Assembly: GCF_921293095.1 (NCBI RefSeq)
Contig: NC_060254.1
Coordinates: 4,464,001-4,528,000, forward strand
Source: Ischnura elegans
Lineage: Eukaryota > Arthropoda > Insecta > Odonata > Coenagrionidae
Length of the DNA: 64,000 nucleotides
Direction: 5' to 3'
Below the pieces are notes generated by a model that was not told the DNA's origin, did not search any database, and saw only the letters and a program-made list of their open reading frames with translations. Positions 10,985 through 22,923 of this stretch are shown here, piece after piece; position 1 is the stretch's first letter, and the number at the start of each line of letters is the position of its first letter. The translations under genes were made by a program, and so were the position numbers.

Positions 10985-11430
10985 CCGCAGTTACTGAGTT
11001 CATTAATAAAATATCCAACAAATTTGAATTTGCAAATACACCATCAGAGTACATCACGATCCTTGAGCAACTTATACCATTTCGAGGCCGATGTTCTTTA
11101 ACGCAGTATCTATCCAAAAGCCAAAGAAATATGGTATTGAAGTAATTGCTGTAGTGGATGCTAGGAAATTTTACCTAAAAATTGAAATTTATATGGTCAC
11201 GTAGTCAGATGCCCTTTCAAAGAATCCAATTCACCTCATGAAATTGTCAAACGCTTAGCAGAGCACATTGAATGCAGAGGAAGAAATATTACCATTGACA
11301 GTTGGTGTACCAGCATGCCTTTAGCAGTAGAACTTCTTCAAAAAAGATTGGCTATAGTAATGACGATGAGTAAGAATAAAGCAGACGTTCCTCCTGAATT
11401 TCCCCCAATAAAAAATAGAACCTTACATCA
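10985..11430 (+). pseudogene. piggyBac transposase remnant
   Basis: Conceptual translation gives, in order, LIPFRGRCS, then after a frameshift KKYGIEVIAVVDARKFYLKI, then after another break CPFKESNSPHEIVKRLAEHI and RNITIDSWCTSMPLAVELL, ending KNKADVPPEFP. These match in order the central part of the piggyBac catalytic domain around the first and second catalytic aspartates (D in ITIDSW is the second). At least two frameshifts and missing ends make it non-functional. It resembles neither of the two intact piggyBac elements of this window closely. Confidence 0.75.
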
Positions 11431-12595
11431 TGGACGAGGGGCAGGGGGGACAGCTGCCCCCCCCTCCAGAAGCAAAAATCGCAAATGTCTTTAAGAAAAA
11501 TCAGTACTGAATTAAAACGAAAGTATTCAACTTTTCTTTTAACCCATGGAAAATTATATGCATTAGCATAAGATATGTAATTAAAATAATAATATTTTTC
11601 TAGGAAATAATATCATAAACGAAAAAAGCGCTGCTATAATTTTCTTAAAATATTTGTTTCATTCACCTTTTCCATGCTAAAATGTCACAACTTGGCTTGC
11701 GCTCCCTGTAGGAGTCTAGACCATGGCTTGCCCCCTAGTTATGACCCTGGGTACGCCCTTGTCTTAAATCCTTCCTTCCCTTTTTGGCTCTACTCCCGAC
11801 ACTTCCGCGTTGTAATACCTACGTTTCAATAAAATCCATGAAGTACTTATTTCTACCATTATCCATGACGCAAGTATTACTGCCTCAAGTGGTAACAAAA
11901 TGCTTCCTGACATTATATCATTTTACAATACTATCAAGGGGGTGTGGATTCAAATGATCAGCTTTGCTCAAATTACAGTGTCGGCCGAAGAACGAAAAGG
12001 TGTTCCTTTCTGTGGGATATTGTCGCCCTTTTATGACGCAAAGCGACCCTTCGCGTATTATGATTGATTTCTTTGCGATGTCCCTCAGCCTGTTGCAGTA
12101 GTTGCACTATAAATGATTTATGCACTCTTAACTACTGGGCAGTTGATACCGTAGGGCAGTACTTCAAACAATTTCTTCGTAACGCTGCTGTTCGAACCCT
12201 TCGACTGATATATCAGCTTCCATTGCTGACGAGGATTTGCTCCAATTTTTGTAGCATAGCCCTTTCACCTCTGATTTTGTATCCTTACTTCTCGCACAAA
12301 TACAGCAGTAGATATCTGTTCCTCACTTCAATAAACAAGACCTTTTGAGTTCGAAAGGCGACAATACAGGCCTGTGAAATGAGAGAGAATTTTAATTGTA
12401 ATGCTATGAAAATGTAGTTTAAAATAAAAAATAATTACATGCAATATTGTCCTACAGAAGAATCCCTCTCTTACTCCAGTAATAGATATTAATGCCAATG
12501 TGTTGACAAAATTCATACTGCTACGTTTGGGCAATAGTAAACGTTGTTGGACTAGTATGCTTCCGAATATTTCTGCTCTTCTAGGTACCAAGGGA
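11431..12595. other. Non-coding repeat-like stretch
   Basis: It includes a G/C-tract repeat near 11430-11480 (GGACGAGGGGCAGGGGGGAC) and a segment near 11700-11765 ending GACCCTGGGTACGCCCTTG that look like ends of an old interspersed repeat. No gene was recognised. Confidence 0.4.
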
Positions 12596-12599
12596 TTAT

Positions 12600-13570
12600 A
12601 GGTATGAAATCATTATTATTAGTTGACAATTGTAAGACTGATTTGACGCAGCTCTCCAATCTTCTCTCCTATCCGCTAGCCTCTTCATAGCGACATATTT
12701 CTTCTCTTTTGCACCCTTTATAACCTGTCCAATGTAACTCATTCGGGACCGTCCCTTGCCATTCTTCCCTTCCACCTGTACTTCTAAGATGGTTTTCATC
12801 AGGCCATCATGTCTCATGATGTGGACAAGTAAGTTGTCCCATCTTCTGCTCAAGGTTTTTAAAAGTCTTATTTTTTCTCCCACTTTCTTAGCACTCCTTC
12901 ATTACTTACACGTTCGATCAATTTTATCTTCATCATTCTTCGGTAGAACCACATTTCGAATGCTTCCACTCTTTGACTTCTCTGCTGAGCATATGATGAA
13001 TTGTTTCCTTACTTCTTTTCTTGTAATCTCAGATGTAAGAACAGTCATCTTTTTGTAGTAAACCCTCTTCGCCAGCGCTATTCTATTGATTATTCCTTTC
13101 TTCCTTCGTCCATCGTTGGTGATTCGGCTTCCCAGGTAAGAAAACGCTTTCACCTCTTCTAGCATTTGATTTCCTAGCCTAATGTTTGTCCTAGCCTCCT
13201 CTCTTTTGCTGCATACTAATATCGTAGTCTTCCTTTTGTTAATTTTCAAACGATATCAGGCCAAATTCTTTTCTATATTCGTCAAAGCTTCTTAAAATTC
13301 TTCTCTCTCTCTCGGCTATGACTGCTACGTCGTCAGAGAATAGTAGCATACTAATTTTTCTCCGTTTATATTGACACCCAAAGCCTTCTCCTTGATTCCA
13401 ATCGCCTAAAATTATAAGGTTTTCTTCACCTCTCACATATTTGATTACTGCTGTGATATCTTCGTAGACGCCTTTGACTTCTTCATCCTAGTAGTCCGTC
13501 ATAGATATGTAAACTTGTACCACTACGGTATCTACCGGCTTAGTCTCTAGCTTTACCATAATTATCCATT
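12600..13570 (-). pseudogene. LINE remnant: endonuclease piece joined to reverse transcriptase C-terminal half
   Basis: Reading from 13.57 kb leftwards, the translation gives EEVKGVYEDITAVIKYVRGE, then LIILGDWNQ (the GDWN endonuclease motif), and within a few residues RRKISMLLFSDDVAVIAE, a variant of the reverse transcriptase catalytic box. FSYLGSRITNDGRRKKGIIN and RWDNLLVHIMRHDGLMKTIL follow and are typical of the C-terminal part of arthropod RTE/Jockey-like LINEs. The reverse transcriptase N-terminal half is missing, so an internal deletion fused endonuclease to the catalytic region. Several stops and frameshifts show decay. Confidence 0.75.
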
Positions 13571-13599
13571 TATTTAGGGCGGAACCTTTTCCACTGAAT

Positions 13600-14215
13600 T
13601 TCAATCGTATGCTCCTTATCTTTTATATAATTAACGGAAGGAGGAATATTTCTCGCAGTTTTTCAAAGTAAATTAGTATAGGCATTAGAAACAATTTATC
13701 CCCTACGAAATTAAAGCGGGCCAAACGTTGGCAAAGTCGAATCCATTTCTTCGTAATCAGACATGGCTTAGTCCCAAGAAGATACATTGAATTAATTACA
13801 CACCATTTGTACGTTGAAGATGTTGTTATAACATTGAAATCTAGGCCACAATAACTTTTCTTTTAGCCGTGGAAAATTGCAAGTGTTTATTTCAATATTG
13901 AAAAATTCCGCTCCATCACGTTCGAATCTTCGGATTTTGTTTGTAAATTGAAGTAAGTATATGTTTTAATGTAGAGCGTTTGAAAACCATTAATCATTCT
14001 ACCAAATAAAGTTGTTAAGCATGGAACGGCAACTAAATATTATCTTCCGTACAATGGTTAGAGTTATTTATGAAAGAGGATATTCCAGCGTCACATGCAA
14101 AAGGTTTTGTGCTCTCACTCATACAAAATACTGCATCGAACAAGCAGCTTTGTACGCAGTCACGCGCGCGAGTGCATAGTTAAATACACCAAGTATGATA
14201 TTCGACATGAAAAAA
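13600..14215. other. Intron sequence, nothing recognised
   Basis: AT-rich sequence with no open frame of note and no recognised repeat end. Confidence 0.5.
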
Positions 14216-14221
14216 CCATTT

Positions 14222-14295
14222 GGCTAACCTGGGATTCGAACCCGGATATCCCCGATGGCCGGTCAAATATGCTACCAATTATACAGCGAAGCAAC
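14222..14295 (-). repeat. tRNA-like SINE head
   Basis: The minus strand has an A-box-like TATAATTGGTAGC and a B box GGTTCGAATCC in tRNA spacing, followed by CAGGTTAGCC. Stems are imperfect, so this is a tRNA-derived SINE or pseudogene and not a working tRNA. It shares GACCGG-x-x-ATCGGG with the plus-strand copy 120 bp away. Confidence 0.55.
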
Positions 14296-14335
14296 CTTTT
14301 TACTTGAATATGAGATTCTCTTTTTCCTTGTGTCT

Positions 14336-14413
14336 AAGATTCGCCTAGAAAAAAATTACTTGGTAATGTAACTGACCGGAAATCGGGAGGATCTTGCTTC
14401 GAATCCCGGCTTA
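14336..14413 (+). repeat. tRNA-like SINE head, second copy
   Basis: The plus strand carries TTGGTAATGTAACTGACCGG and CTTCGAATCCCGGCTTAGCG, the same order of A-box and B-box-like parts as the neighbouring minus-strand copy. Divergent, and the acceptor stem does not close. Confidence 0.45.
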
Positions 14414-14419
14414 GCGAAA

Positions 14420-17400
14420 TGTTTTTTTCGTGGCAAATAACAGTCATGGTATATATGTATTCTCATTTATGTTTAATAATAGTGGAGTATAAGAACAAAA
14501 ATTCCCTTCGAAATTTAAAAAATGGGAAACAACAAGTACAAGACCTAACTTCAGTGCAGGGTGCCATCCCGGAAGGGTCATACAGTGTACTGAGGGGTAG
14601 AGAGAAATTGATCTGGTAATGCTCGTGAGAAATTTTAGTTTCTTCCCAATGACTACAACCGCTCTGCGGTGATGTTAGTATCATTTTAAACTGAAGAATT
14701 TATAATGAAATTACATTTAGTTGCCATAAATTTCTAGACGTATTATTATGCCGAAGAATTTCAACAGTTAAATTAAATGAGTCTACCTGATCCTGCGCAC
14801 TAGTATTTCACATGAAGTCTCGCATATTTATATCGCAATGTGGTCGTTTACTCTGACACGAAATCGTAATTTTAGTTAATAATTCGGTCGATGGATGGGT
14901 AAAAAAAACTAACTACCTCGTTCAGTCATTCTCACCAAAATTAGAATTGAAAAATCGCGGAAGTTGCCGCCCACTTCCGAGAAATGTTGCATTCATCATC
15001 AGAGTTTCGGTTCATTACGACCTGTAGTGAGAACCATTCATTGAGAGAATCAGTCGCTCAGAAGAGTGTAAGCAGCACGTGAAACAGGTTTTTGGTGAGA
15101 AATATAACGCGAAGTTAGTTTGCATAATTCACTCGAGCGAAATAAATATCCCACATTCGAGTATTATCCGTGTGTATTGTTTGTTTTCTCGTCACTCCCG
15201 CTACACAAGTAAAATTATTGTCTTATACTTGTAAAACTGGTTCGCAGGTTTATTGGATCTCATGTATCTATTTTTGCTTACAAAAAGCATATTTACGCAA
15301 ATAGGAGATAGTTTACGATTAAATTTGGTCATCTAGACGTCATCGCTGTATTACATCGACCAAACATCAACCCCTGCTTAGTGATACGTTGGTTCAAGTT
15401 CAAATTCTTTCTTTTCGGCGACTCACGTAATAATTAATAATAGTAATTTTAATAATAAGAATATTTTTATAAGAAAATAACTTATCGAAGTTTTCTCCCC
15501 CGGTTGCAAGTTATCGAGAAACATATACGTCGGAAATCGAAGACAAATAAATCAACGTGATACTTTTCATATCGTGTTTTGATGACATAACGGTTACTTT
15601 TGAAAATGTTTAGACACGAAATGAAGGTATGCACAATATATTACCTACTCGGTGAAATATTTATTCTTGGTTAGCGTCGGCAAGAACTTAAAAGGCAATG
15701 GTGTAACCTAGAACCTAACTCATAATGTGCAGTATATTCTCTATATTCATCTTATTTTCAATGCTTGGTTACAAAAAATTAATATATTATAGTCATAGCC
15801 AATACATTATCGAGAAGTAATTAATTTAAAGCAGTTTCTCCCTCTACAGTGTAAATAGCATCTTTTGTTGTAGGTTTGGAATGCCAAAAATAGTTAAAAT
15901 AATTTGATAGACTATTTATTAGCTGCATCACGTTTCTACAGATTATACGTGGATGAAAATACGTGTCTAAAGATATAAAAACTGTTAATAATGTAGCACA
16001 CTTAAAAAGGATTATTCCTAGTACTCCTTTTCTACCTTCCCACAAAATATATGCTTCCTCTTTCCTCCTCAATTGGTTTTCATATTCTTCTTCCTCTTAG
16101 ATTTCCTGTCACTTTCCTTGCATGAGAACAGAAAACTTGAAAAACTCGCGCTCCCCCCCCGTTTCAAACGCACCGCTCGCAACACAACACAGGGCTTCGG
16201 ATTATAAAGAAAAAAAACTGTTGGCCTGCTGGGGTCCGACGATGGGTGAGAGACGAGAAAGGAGGGGACACAAGAGACGTTGGAGGGGAAGTAGTGAGAG
16301 AGACTGCAGTGGGGTGGGAAGCTCTTTCCTCGAGAGTGGGGGATCACACAGCAGCGCCATGGAAGAAAAGATCGTAAGCGCTTGACGTTGAGAAAACATG
16401 CTCTGGAATTTGAGCTACAGCATAGTTATTACCAAGATGAGATTCATGAAACGTATCTTATTTCCAAGAAGAAGGATGAATGTTCTCATCTACCGAAAAA
16501 AAAAATTCAAATCGCGTTGTCTACGTGGTAGAATTACATCGAGAAAACAGGCGTTTTATGGTGTTTTTGAGCGACAAAAACTAAATAACAAATGCTTTTC
16601 AAAATTTTCTTTTTCACTAGCCGAGAACAATAATCTTAGCTTAAACCATATCCAAAACAAGTTCTCTCCAGAGTGTATAATAAGCGAGCAAATGGCGAGC
16701 AAACTGAAGTCTGCAGAGCCGTTTTTCGCGGACGTATAGAACACCCTTAATATTATTTTCACATCTCAGTTGACCCCACTTACCCCACTACTTGAGGGTA
16801 ACTGGATCACCCCATGGCAAATCCCATTTGAGCACTGCCACAATTATTTTGGATAACTGGATCTATCAAAGTACTTTAAATTATCAGAAAAAATATTGGT
16901 TAACACAGCTATTTTGATTATTATGAATGTAAAGGCCGTTGTATCAGAACGGTTACGGAGACCTCACGGATTTCCCTTTCAAAACACAAACACCAGAGGC
17001 GGACTCTGCCAAGTCGAACATTCTGAGTTAGTGCTTCAGAGATTTCAATCGGTGGGGTGAATTCTCAGCTGAAAAATGCGCAGTAAATTCTCGGTGAAGC
17101 TTCATTCAATTCACTGCAATATTCATGAACTCTTCCGCGCATTCTTACATTATTAGATATAAAATCAATAAACATTAATATAGTCTAAGAGTTGCATCTC
17201 GAGCATTGCCAATCAAAATGCGTAACATTATTCCCCGAATTGACCGATCGCATGGATTCAGGAAAGTATGGTATCTCAGCGCTACATTACTAAACTGAAT
17301 ACTTAAATTGATTCATTATGTTATACTGCGATCTAAGGGCCCATAGTTTGCATTGTCTACTTGCCTTTAATCATTATATCTTCTGCCTTTTATATACTAC

Positions 17401-19830
17401 GTAGATTGACGAATCTGGTGGTTTCACTGTCACAGTTAATACATGCACAAGGGGTTTCAAGGATTACGAGCAAATAACACAAAAAAATACCAGTAAATCA
17501 CTATATTCTTAGACACATTCACACGCACATACACTCAATCTTTCACGCACACAAACATACTTTCATTCTCTCATATCTCAATAAAATGATGTGAAAATAT
17601 AATCATTTGAATAATTACTTCGCTGGAAACATCGAAGAGTATTTCAAATGCACGAAGCTAATAAAAAGTGAGCTTTTATTCAGCCAACTCCATCATTAAC
17701 TTGCAACAAAGTTAGTGGGGAAAAGCTTTCAATAACGCAGTATTCATTTACATTGGCACACAATATGAGAGAACGAGAAAAATCAGCTTAATAAAATCTT
17801 TGCAAAATACAACACGGTAAATCAGTCGCCAGAAACATGTAAACAAGTACGCAATTAATATCGTGTGTCAACTTTTTCTTCACTTTTTCGCATCGTTCAT
17901 TGCTAACACTCAAAATTTCAATGCCTTCACGTGGGTGTCAACTAATTCTTTTCCGCAATAAAGATTTCTGCTCGTACTTCATTTTCTTTTAATTCCACAG
18001 ATGGAAATGTTCAAACTTAAGGATACAATTTCTAATGTTTGAAAGTCGGAGTTGGGGTGCGTATGGAGTGTAACAAGCTGTACCCTACAGGAGTGAGCGC
18101 AACCACTTCCATTGCTAGAACTGCAAATTTTCACGTTGATTGGTGAACTGGGATTTATAAGCGATTTTTCTACAGAAATAAATGAAAATTCCTTCGAGGA
18201 ATGATAAAAAAAATGGGTCACTTTATTTTGTTTAGCACGTAAAAATCTCGATAACTATTCGATATTTTTTCTGCCATTGGGTATAAGAGCGAATATCTAC
18301 TTCATCGCGCTCTCCATTCAAAAATTGATGTAATCACTTGAAATACGGTTATCACTTACGTAAGTACGGATTTTCGTAAGTCGAGACATACGTAACTCGG
18401 GGGATGCCTGCAGTTAATTTAGATAATTAATTAAGCGTGTACATAGTGGAAATACGGTTTGAGACATAATTTTTGCCGTCATAGGTTATCGGGCGATTGA
18501 CTTCCAGGTAGAAGGTCTACACTAAAGCCTTCAAGGTTTCGGTATTCATGGGGGAGAAATGGAGCGGTGGCTGAGTTGCGTATGAATAGCATAAACACAT
18601 AAAAGGGTCCGCTACAGAGTCTCAAACACAATGACTTCATTCCCTCCCAGCAGTCGTAGGCACTCTGCATCTGAAGTATACAGTGCAGCAGTTGCCCAGC
18701 AGTTGTTTCGATAGAGCCATACAGTGTAAAAACCAAGAGAACAATGGAAAAAAATAGGAATGCGGATAGAAAAATCAAGAAGTTATCAAGAAAAACCATA
18801 AACCAAGAAGAGAAATTGAAAGAGGTCAATTTCTTTGAAAATTGAGAGTGTCAAAGCGATATTGCGTGGAAGTTTAAACTCACGATGCTTTATTCTGAAT
18901 AAAGACAAAGTTAAACATCAGTGACCTCAGCCGTACCAACTTCAACCAAGCGGTCAACACTTACGGAAAGTTCATCGTGAATCGAGCCACTTCCTCGTGG
19001 TGAGTTCTGGGTAGTTTCTTCACGATACTAACAGAGAGCTACTCAGTGTAATGCTTGGTGTTCAGGTTCTGTTCTTTCTCAGCCTTGGTTGAATTTCTTG
19101 TTTTAAATAGCTCCACAGGTACGTAATTCGTCATTATGATTGATGATAATTTAAAATAATTCACCTTATTTTTACTTTTTGTGGGATTATTAACTACCAT
19201 ATGAAGACTTGCTAAAAACTTAAATTCAATCGAAATAAATATCATTTTAACTGCGATTTAGCCCCCAAAATGGAATTTTAGAAACGTATGCAAAAATGAG
19301 TTTTGTTTTGCGGGTGGTCTATACTACAATTTTGTTGTTAATTCATAGACATTGTTTGAACCATATATTTTGTCAAATAAACTTCAAATTTCATTTTTAT
19401 AAACTATAAACATGTATACACTCTTTGATATTATCCATTATCCCATATTTTCATTAAATTCGTCTTCACAGCCGTTTTATTCTGAAATCAGCCTGATTTT
19501 TCACAAAATTTTAAACTTTAGAGCTCGGGCGGCAGTGGTTAATATTATCCGATTTGAAAAAAAATTTGTGTGCGAGATCCTTATATCATTTCGCAACTTT
19601 CCCGCACAGGGCAAATTTGATCAGGAAAAAAAATCTTTTTTCGGCCTACCCTAATGCACAGTCCTCATCAAGTATAGCTTACGGAGATGGAATGATTTAT
19701 AGGGAGGTGTTTTTCAGGTTCTGATGCATCACTTTAAAGCATGTACAGTCCTCATCAAGAGTTATTTATCACTATCCAAAACCAAACCATTAACCCAACT
19801 GCCCTGACCTGCAGAGCAACGCTCGACCGC
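14420..19830. other. Intron sequence with no recognised gene
   Basis: Scattered open frames below 120 codons have no domain I can name. The right end of the possible TTAA element is at 16746. 16.75-19.83 kb shows nothing beyond AT-rich and purine-rich tracts. Confidence 0.45.
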
Positions 19831-20499
19831 AAAATACCGTATATCTCAGAATATAGTCCCCCTCTGAATATAGTCCCCCCCCCAATTTTGAGACCTCGGT
19901 TTTGGGAAAAATTTTAAAATGCAAAGGAAGGCAATTTTTCTGTGGTTAGCAAGTTAAGATTCTAGAGTCGATAAAAACCATTATTTTCTGTGAAGATTAA
20001 GAACAAATCTGTTCACATATTTTCCATCACAACAAAATAACTATACCTAAAACATGTTGTGATCCATTGCATGTATCAGTAATTTATAGTTCCTTAACCA
20101 GATGTAATGAAGAAATGAGAAAATGTTTTAAGTATCCAAGGCTATTGTATTTTTTAAACATTCACAAATTATTAATATTTTTGATTTCGAAATGACTACA
20201 AACAATGTCAATATATAAGCTTTAACTTAAATCCCATAAACAGTATAGCATTTGGCCCTGAAACTTCCTTAGATCCAGTGTAACACACCCATCAAGTCAT
20301 CACAAATCCAAGTGACCTGAAGAATTTAGGAAATCTAAATAAAATTGTGTTAAATAAATTATAAACATTATAAAAATATTGCCATCAAATGCCTGCTAAG
20401 CAAAATAATTAAACTACAGGACTTACAAATATCAAAGTAATAAAATTTAGAAATAAACTTTTTCCAACAAACGTTAAAACTGAAAAAAATATTATATAA

Positions 20500-20760
20500 A
20501 TTTTCAATGCCTCGTCGCGAATCATTGCATAAGTTACACAAAGAGCTTCTGCTCTGCATTTGCGCACAAATTCGATGATATTTTCCTCTAATTCTTTGAA
20601 TCTGCCGCATCGAGACCCCCGAAATGACTTCCGCGATGTATTAGCACTTTGCAAGCGCTGTGAATACTATGATTTACGGCGTATTATGCAACGGCTATTT
20701 TTAAATTGGCATCGAAACTCCGTCTTTGATGGCCTCTAATCTGCCGCAGGATTGATCCTC
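20500..20760 (-). pseudogene. pogo-type DNA-binding region in U1
   Basis: The minus strand encodes KSFRGSRCGRFKELEENIIE, then FVRKCRAEALCVTYAMIRDE ALKI after it. This is the CENP-B-type helix-turn-helix pattern found in the N-terminal half of pogo/POGK-like transposases. Further upstream, in another frame, is the RRSFDANLKIAVAEYA type motif that normally precedes it (clearer in U2). A frameshift separates the two motifs. Confidence 0.65.
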
Positions 20761-21108
20761 ATCTTTCTACTTGATCCATCACCTCACTGTTGAACGTAAA
20801 ATTATTTTTAATAAAGAAAATATCGCGGAAATAATTGCGAAACGTTATGTGACGTAATTTATCGATCCTACTTACCCTGGCGAATTGAAGATATTCCTCA
20901 ATAAATTGATCACACTTTCAATGCTGAGTGGCTGGATTTCGATCAAATGCAGTAATGCCGGTGCTTTTGGTTTAAAGTCGTCGATTATTGCACCTTTTCA
21001 GAAACAAATGCATCACCTACAGTGCAACCTCGATATAACGACACCCCACGGTGCACTAATTAACACTCGCTATAGCGAATTGTCGCTTTACCGGAGGTGG
21101 AGCAAATA

Positions 21109-22923
21109 CCGTATATCTCCGAATATAGTCCCCCCTTTTTTTCCAAAAATGGCCACGGAAAAGTAAGGGGGGGGGGACTATAATCGAGTGTAATCCAATT
21201 TAGCATACTAAAGGTGACCATAAAGTAATAAATAACGGCATAATGGCTAATGTTCTCGTAGTCTTTCTATTTGAGTATATTTATGAGGATTATAATCGGA
21301 GATATTAGTAAATACTGCCACGTTTTACTGGAAATTAAGACAATTTTTACCACAAATGTTGTACAGATACGATTATTCCGATTCAAATAGCATATCGAAT
21401 ATGCGTTTTCACGGAATCCATCGGGTAGCCGCTAATTTTTCTTGGAAAAGTATTGTTAGAATAATTCAATCGACACTGATCACTTAATGACGCAAAACAG
21501 TAAATAATTAAAATGAAAACTAAACACACACTATCATTACATTAATCGAACACTAGAATTGAATCAGTAGTATATGTACCCGTCACTCATTTAATAACTA
21601 CACGATTTAAATAATTGCGAAAAATAAACAGATAAAGTGAACCCGATTTAGCATTTCATTGCGTCCGTAGCTACTATACGTCCGTGCGGTTCGTGTTTAC
21701 AACCACTGCCTTTACCGCCTTCATAGAACAAGAATGCGCAATAGGTGATGCATTTGTTTCTGAAAAGGCGCAATAATCGACGACTTTAAACCAGAAGCGC
21801 CGGCATTACTGCATTTGATCGAAATACAGCGACTCAGCATCGAAATTGTAATCAATTTATTGAGGAATATCTTCAATTCGTCAGGGTAAATAGGATCGAT
21901 AAATTACATTGCATAACGTTTCGCAATTATTTCCGCGATATTTTCTTTATTAAAAATAATTTTACGTTCAACAGTGAGGTGATGGATCAAGTAGAAAGAT
22001 GAGGATCAATCTTGCCGCAGATTAGAGGCCTTCAAAGACGGAGTTTCGATGCCAATTTAAAAATAGCCGTTGCAGAATACGCCGTAAATCATAGTATTTA
22101 CAGCGCTAGCAAAGCGCTAATACATCGCGGAAGTCATTTCGGGGGTCTCGATGCGGCAGATTCAAAGAATTAGAGGAAAATATCGTCGAATTTGTGCGCA
22201 AATGCAGAGCAGAAGCTCTTTGTGTAACTTATGCAATGATTCGCGACGAGGCATTGAAAATTGATATAATTTTTTTCAGTTTTAATGTTTGTTGGAAAAA
22301 GTTTATTTCTTAATTTTATTACTTTGATATTTGTAAGTCCTGTAGTTTAATTGTTTTGCTTAGCAGGCATTTGATAGCAATATTTTTATAATATTTATAA
22401 TTTATTTAACACAATTTTATTTAGATTTCCTAAATTCTTCAGGTCACTTGGATTTGTGATGACTTGATGGGTGTGTTACACTGGATCTAAGGAAGTTTCA
22501 GGGCCAAATGCTATACTGTTTATGGGCTTTAAGTTAAAGCTTATATATTGACATTGTCTGTAGTCATTTGGAAATCAAAAATATTAATAATTTGTGAAGG
22601 TTTAAAAAATACAATAGCCTTGGATACTTAAAAAAATTTCTCATTTCTTCATTACATCTGGTTAAGGAACTATAAATTACTGATACATGCAATGGATCAC
22701 AACGTGTTTTAGGTATAGTTATTTTGTTGTGATGGAAAATATGCGAACAGATTTGTTCTTAATCTTCACAGAAAATAATAGTTTTTATCGAATCTAGAAT
22801 CTTAACTTGCTAACCACAGAAAAATTGCCTTCCTTTACATTTTAAAATTTTTCCCAAAACTGAGGTCTCAAAATTGGGGGGGGGGACTATATTCGGGGGG
22901 GGACTATATTCGGAGATATACGG
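21109..22923 (-). mobile_element. Element U2, complete pogo-like copy inside C
   Basis: A complete 1815-bp copy running from CCGTATATCTCCG at 21109 to GGAGATATACGG at 22923, flanked by TA at 21107-21108 and 22924-22925. It is the inverse of U1, so the two copies form inverted repeats: 19837-21019 pairs with about 21744-22923 (1.18 kb) and 21109-21743 pairs with about 23405-24047 (0.64 kb). It shares the same non-autonomous internal structure as U1. Confidence 0.85.
22020..22272 (+). pseudogene. pogo-type DNA-binding region in U2
   Basis: Plus-strand translation shows RRSFDANLKIAVAEYAVNHS, then after a frame change SRKSFRGSRCGRFKELEENI and VEFVRKCRAEALCVTYAMIR. The order is that of the paired helix-turn-helix domains of pogo/POGK-like transposases. 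The catalytic DDE domain is absent. Confidence 0.68.

Larger units (their letters stand above)
9548..16746. mobile_element. Possible large TTAA-flanked element, decayed
   Basis: TTAA followed by GGGTGTTCTAT at 9544-9558 is mirrored by ATAGAACACCC followed by TTAA at 16736-16750. The terminal inverted repeat is perfect but only 11 bp. TTAA duplications are made by piggyBac and Kolobok elements, and a piggyBac-like remnant lies inside (10985-11430). The 7.2-kb length would include later insertions such as the LINE fragment at 12.6-13.6 kb. Chance pairing cannot be excluded. Confidence 0.35.

Noticed and set aside
16069-16385. Overlapping open frames on both strands
   Set aside because: Purine-rich low-complexity sequence keeps several frames open; no domain.
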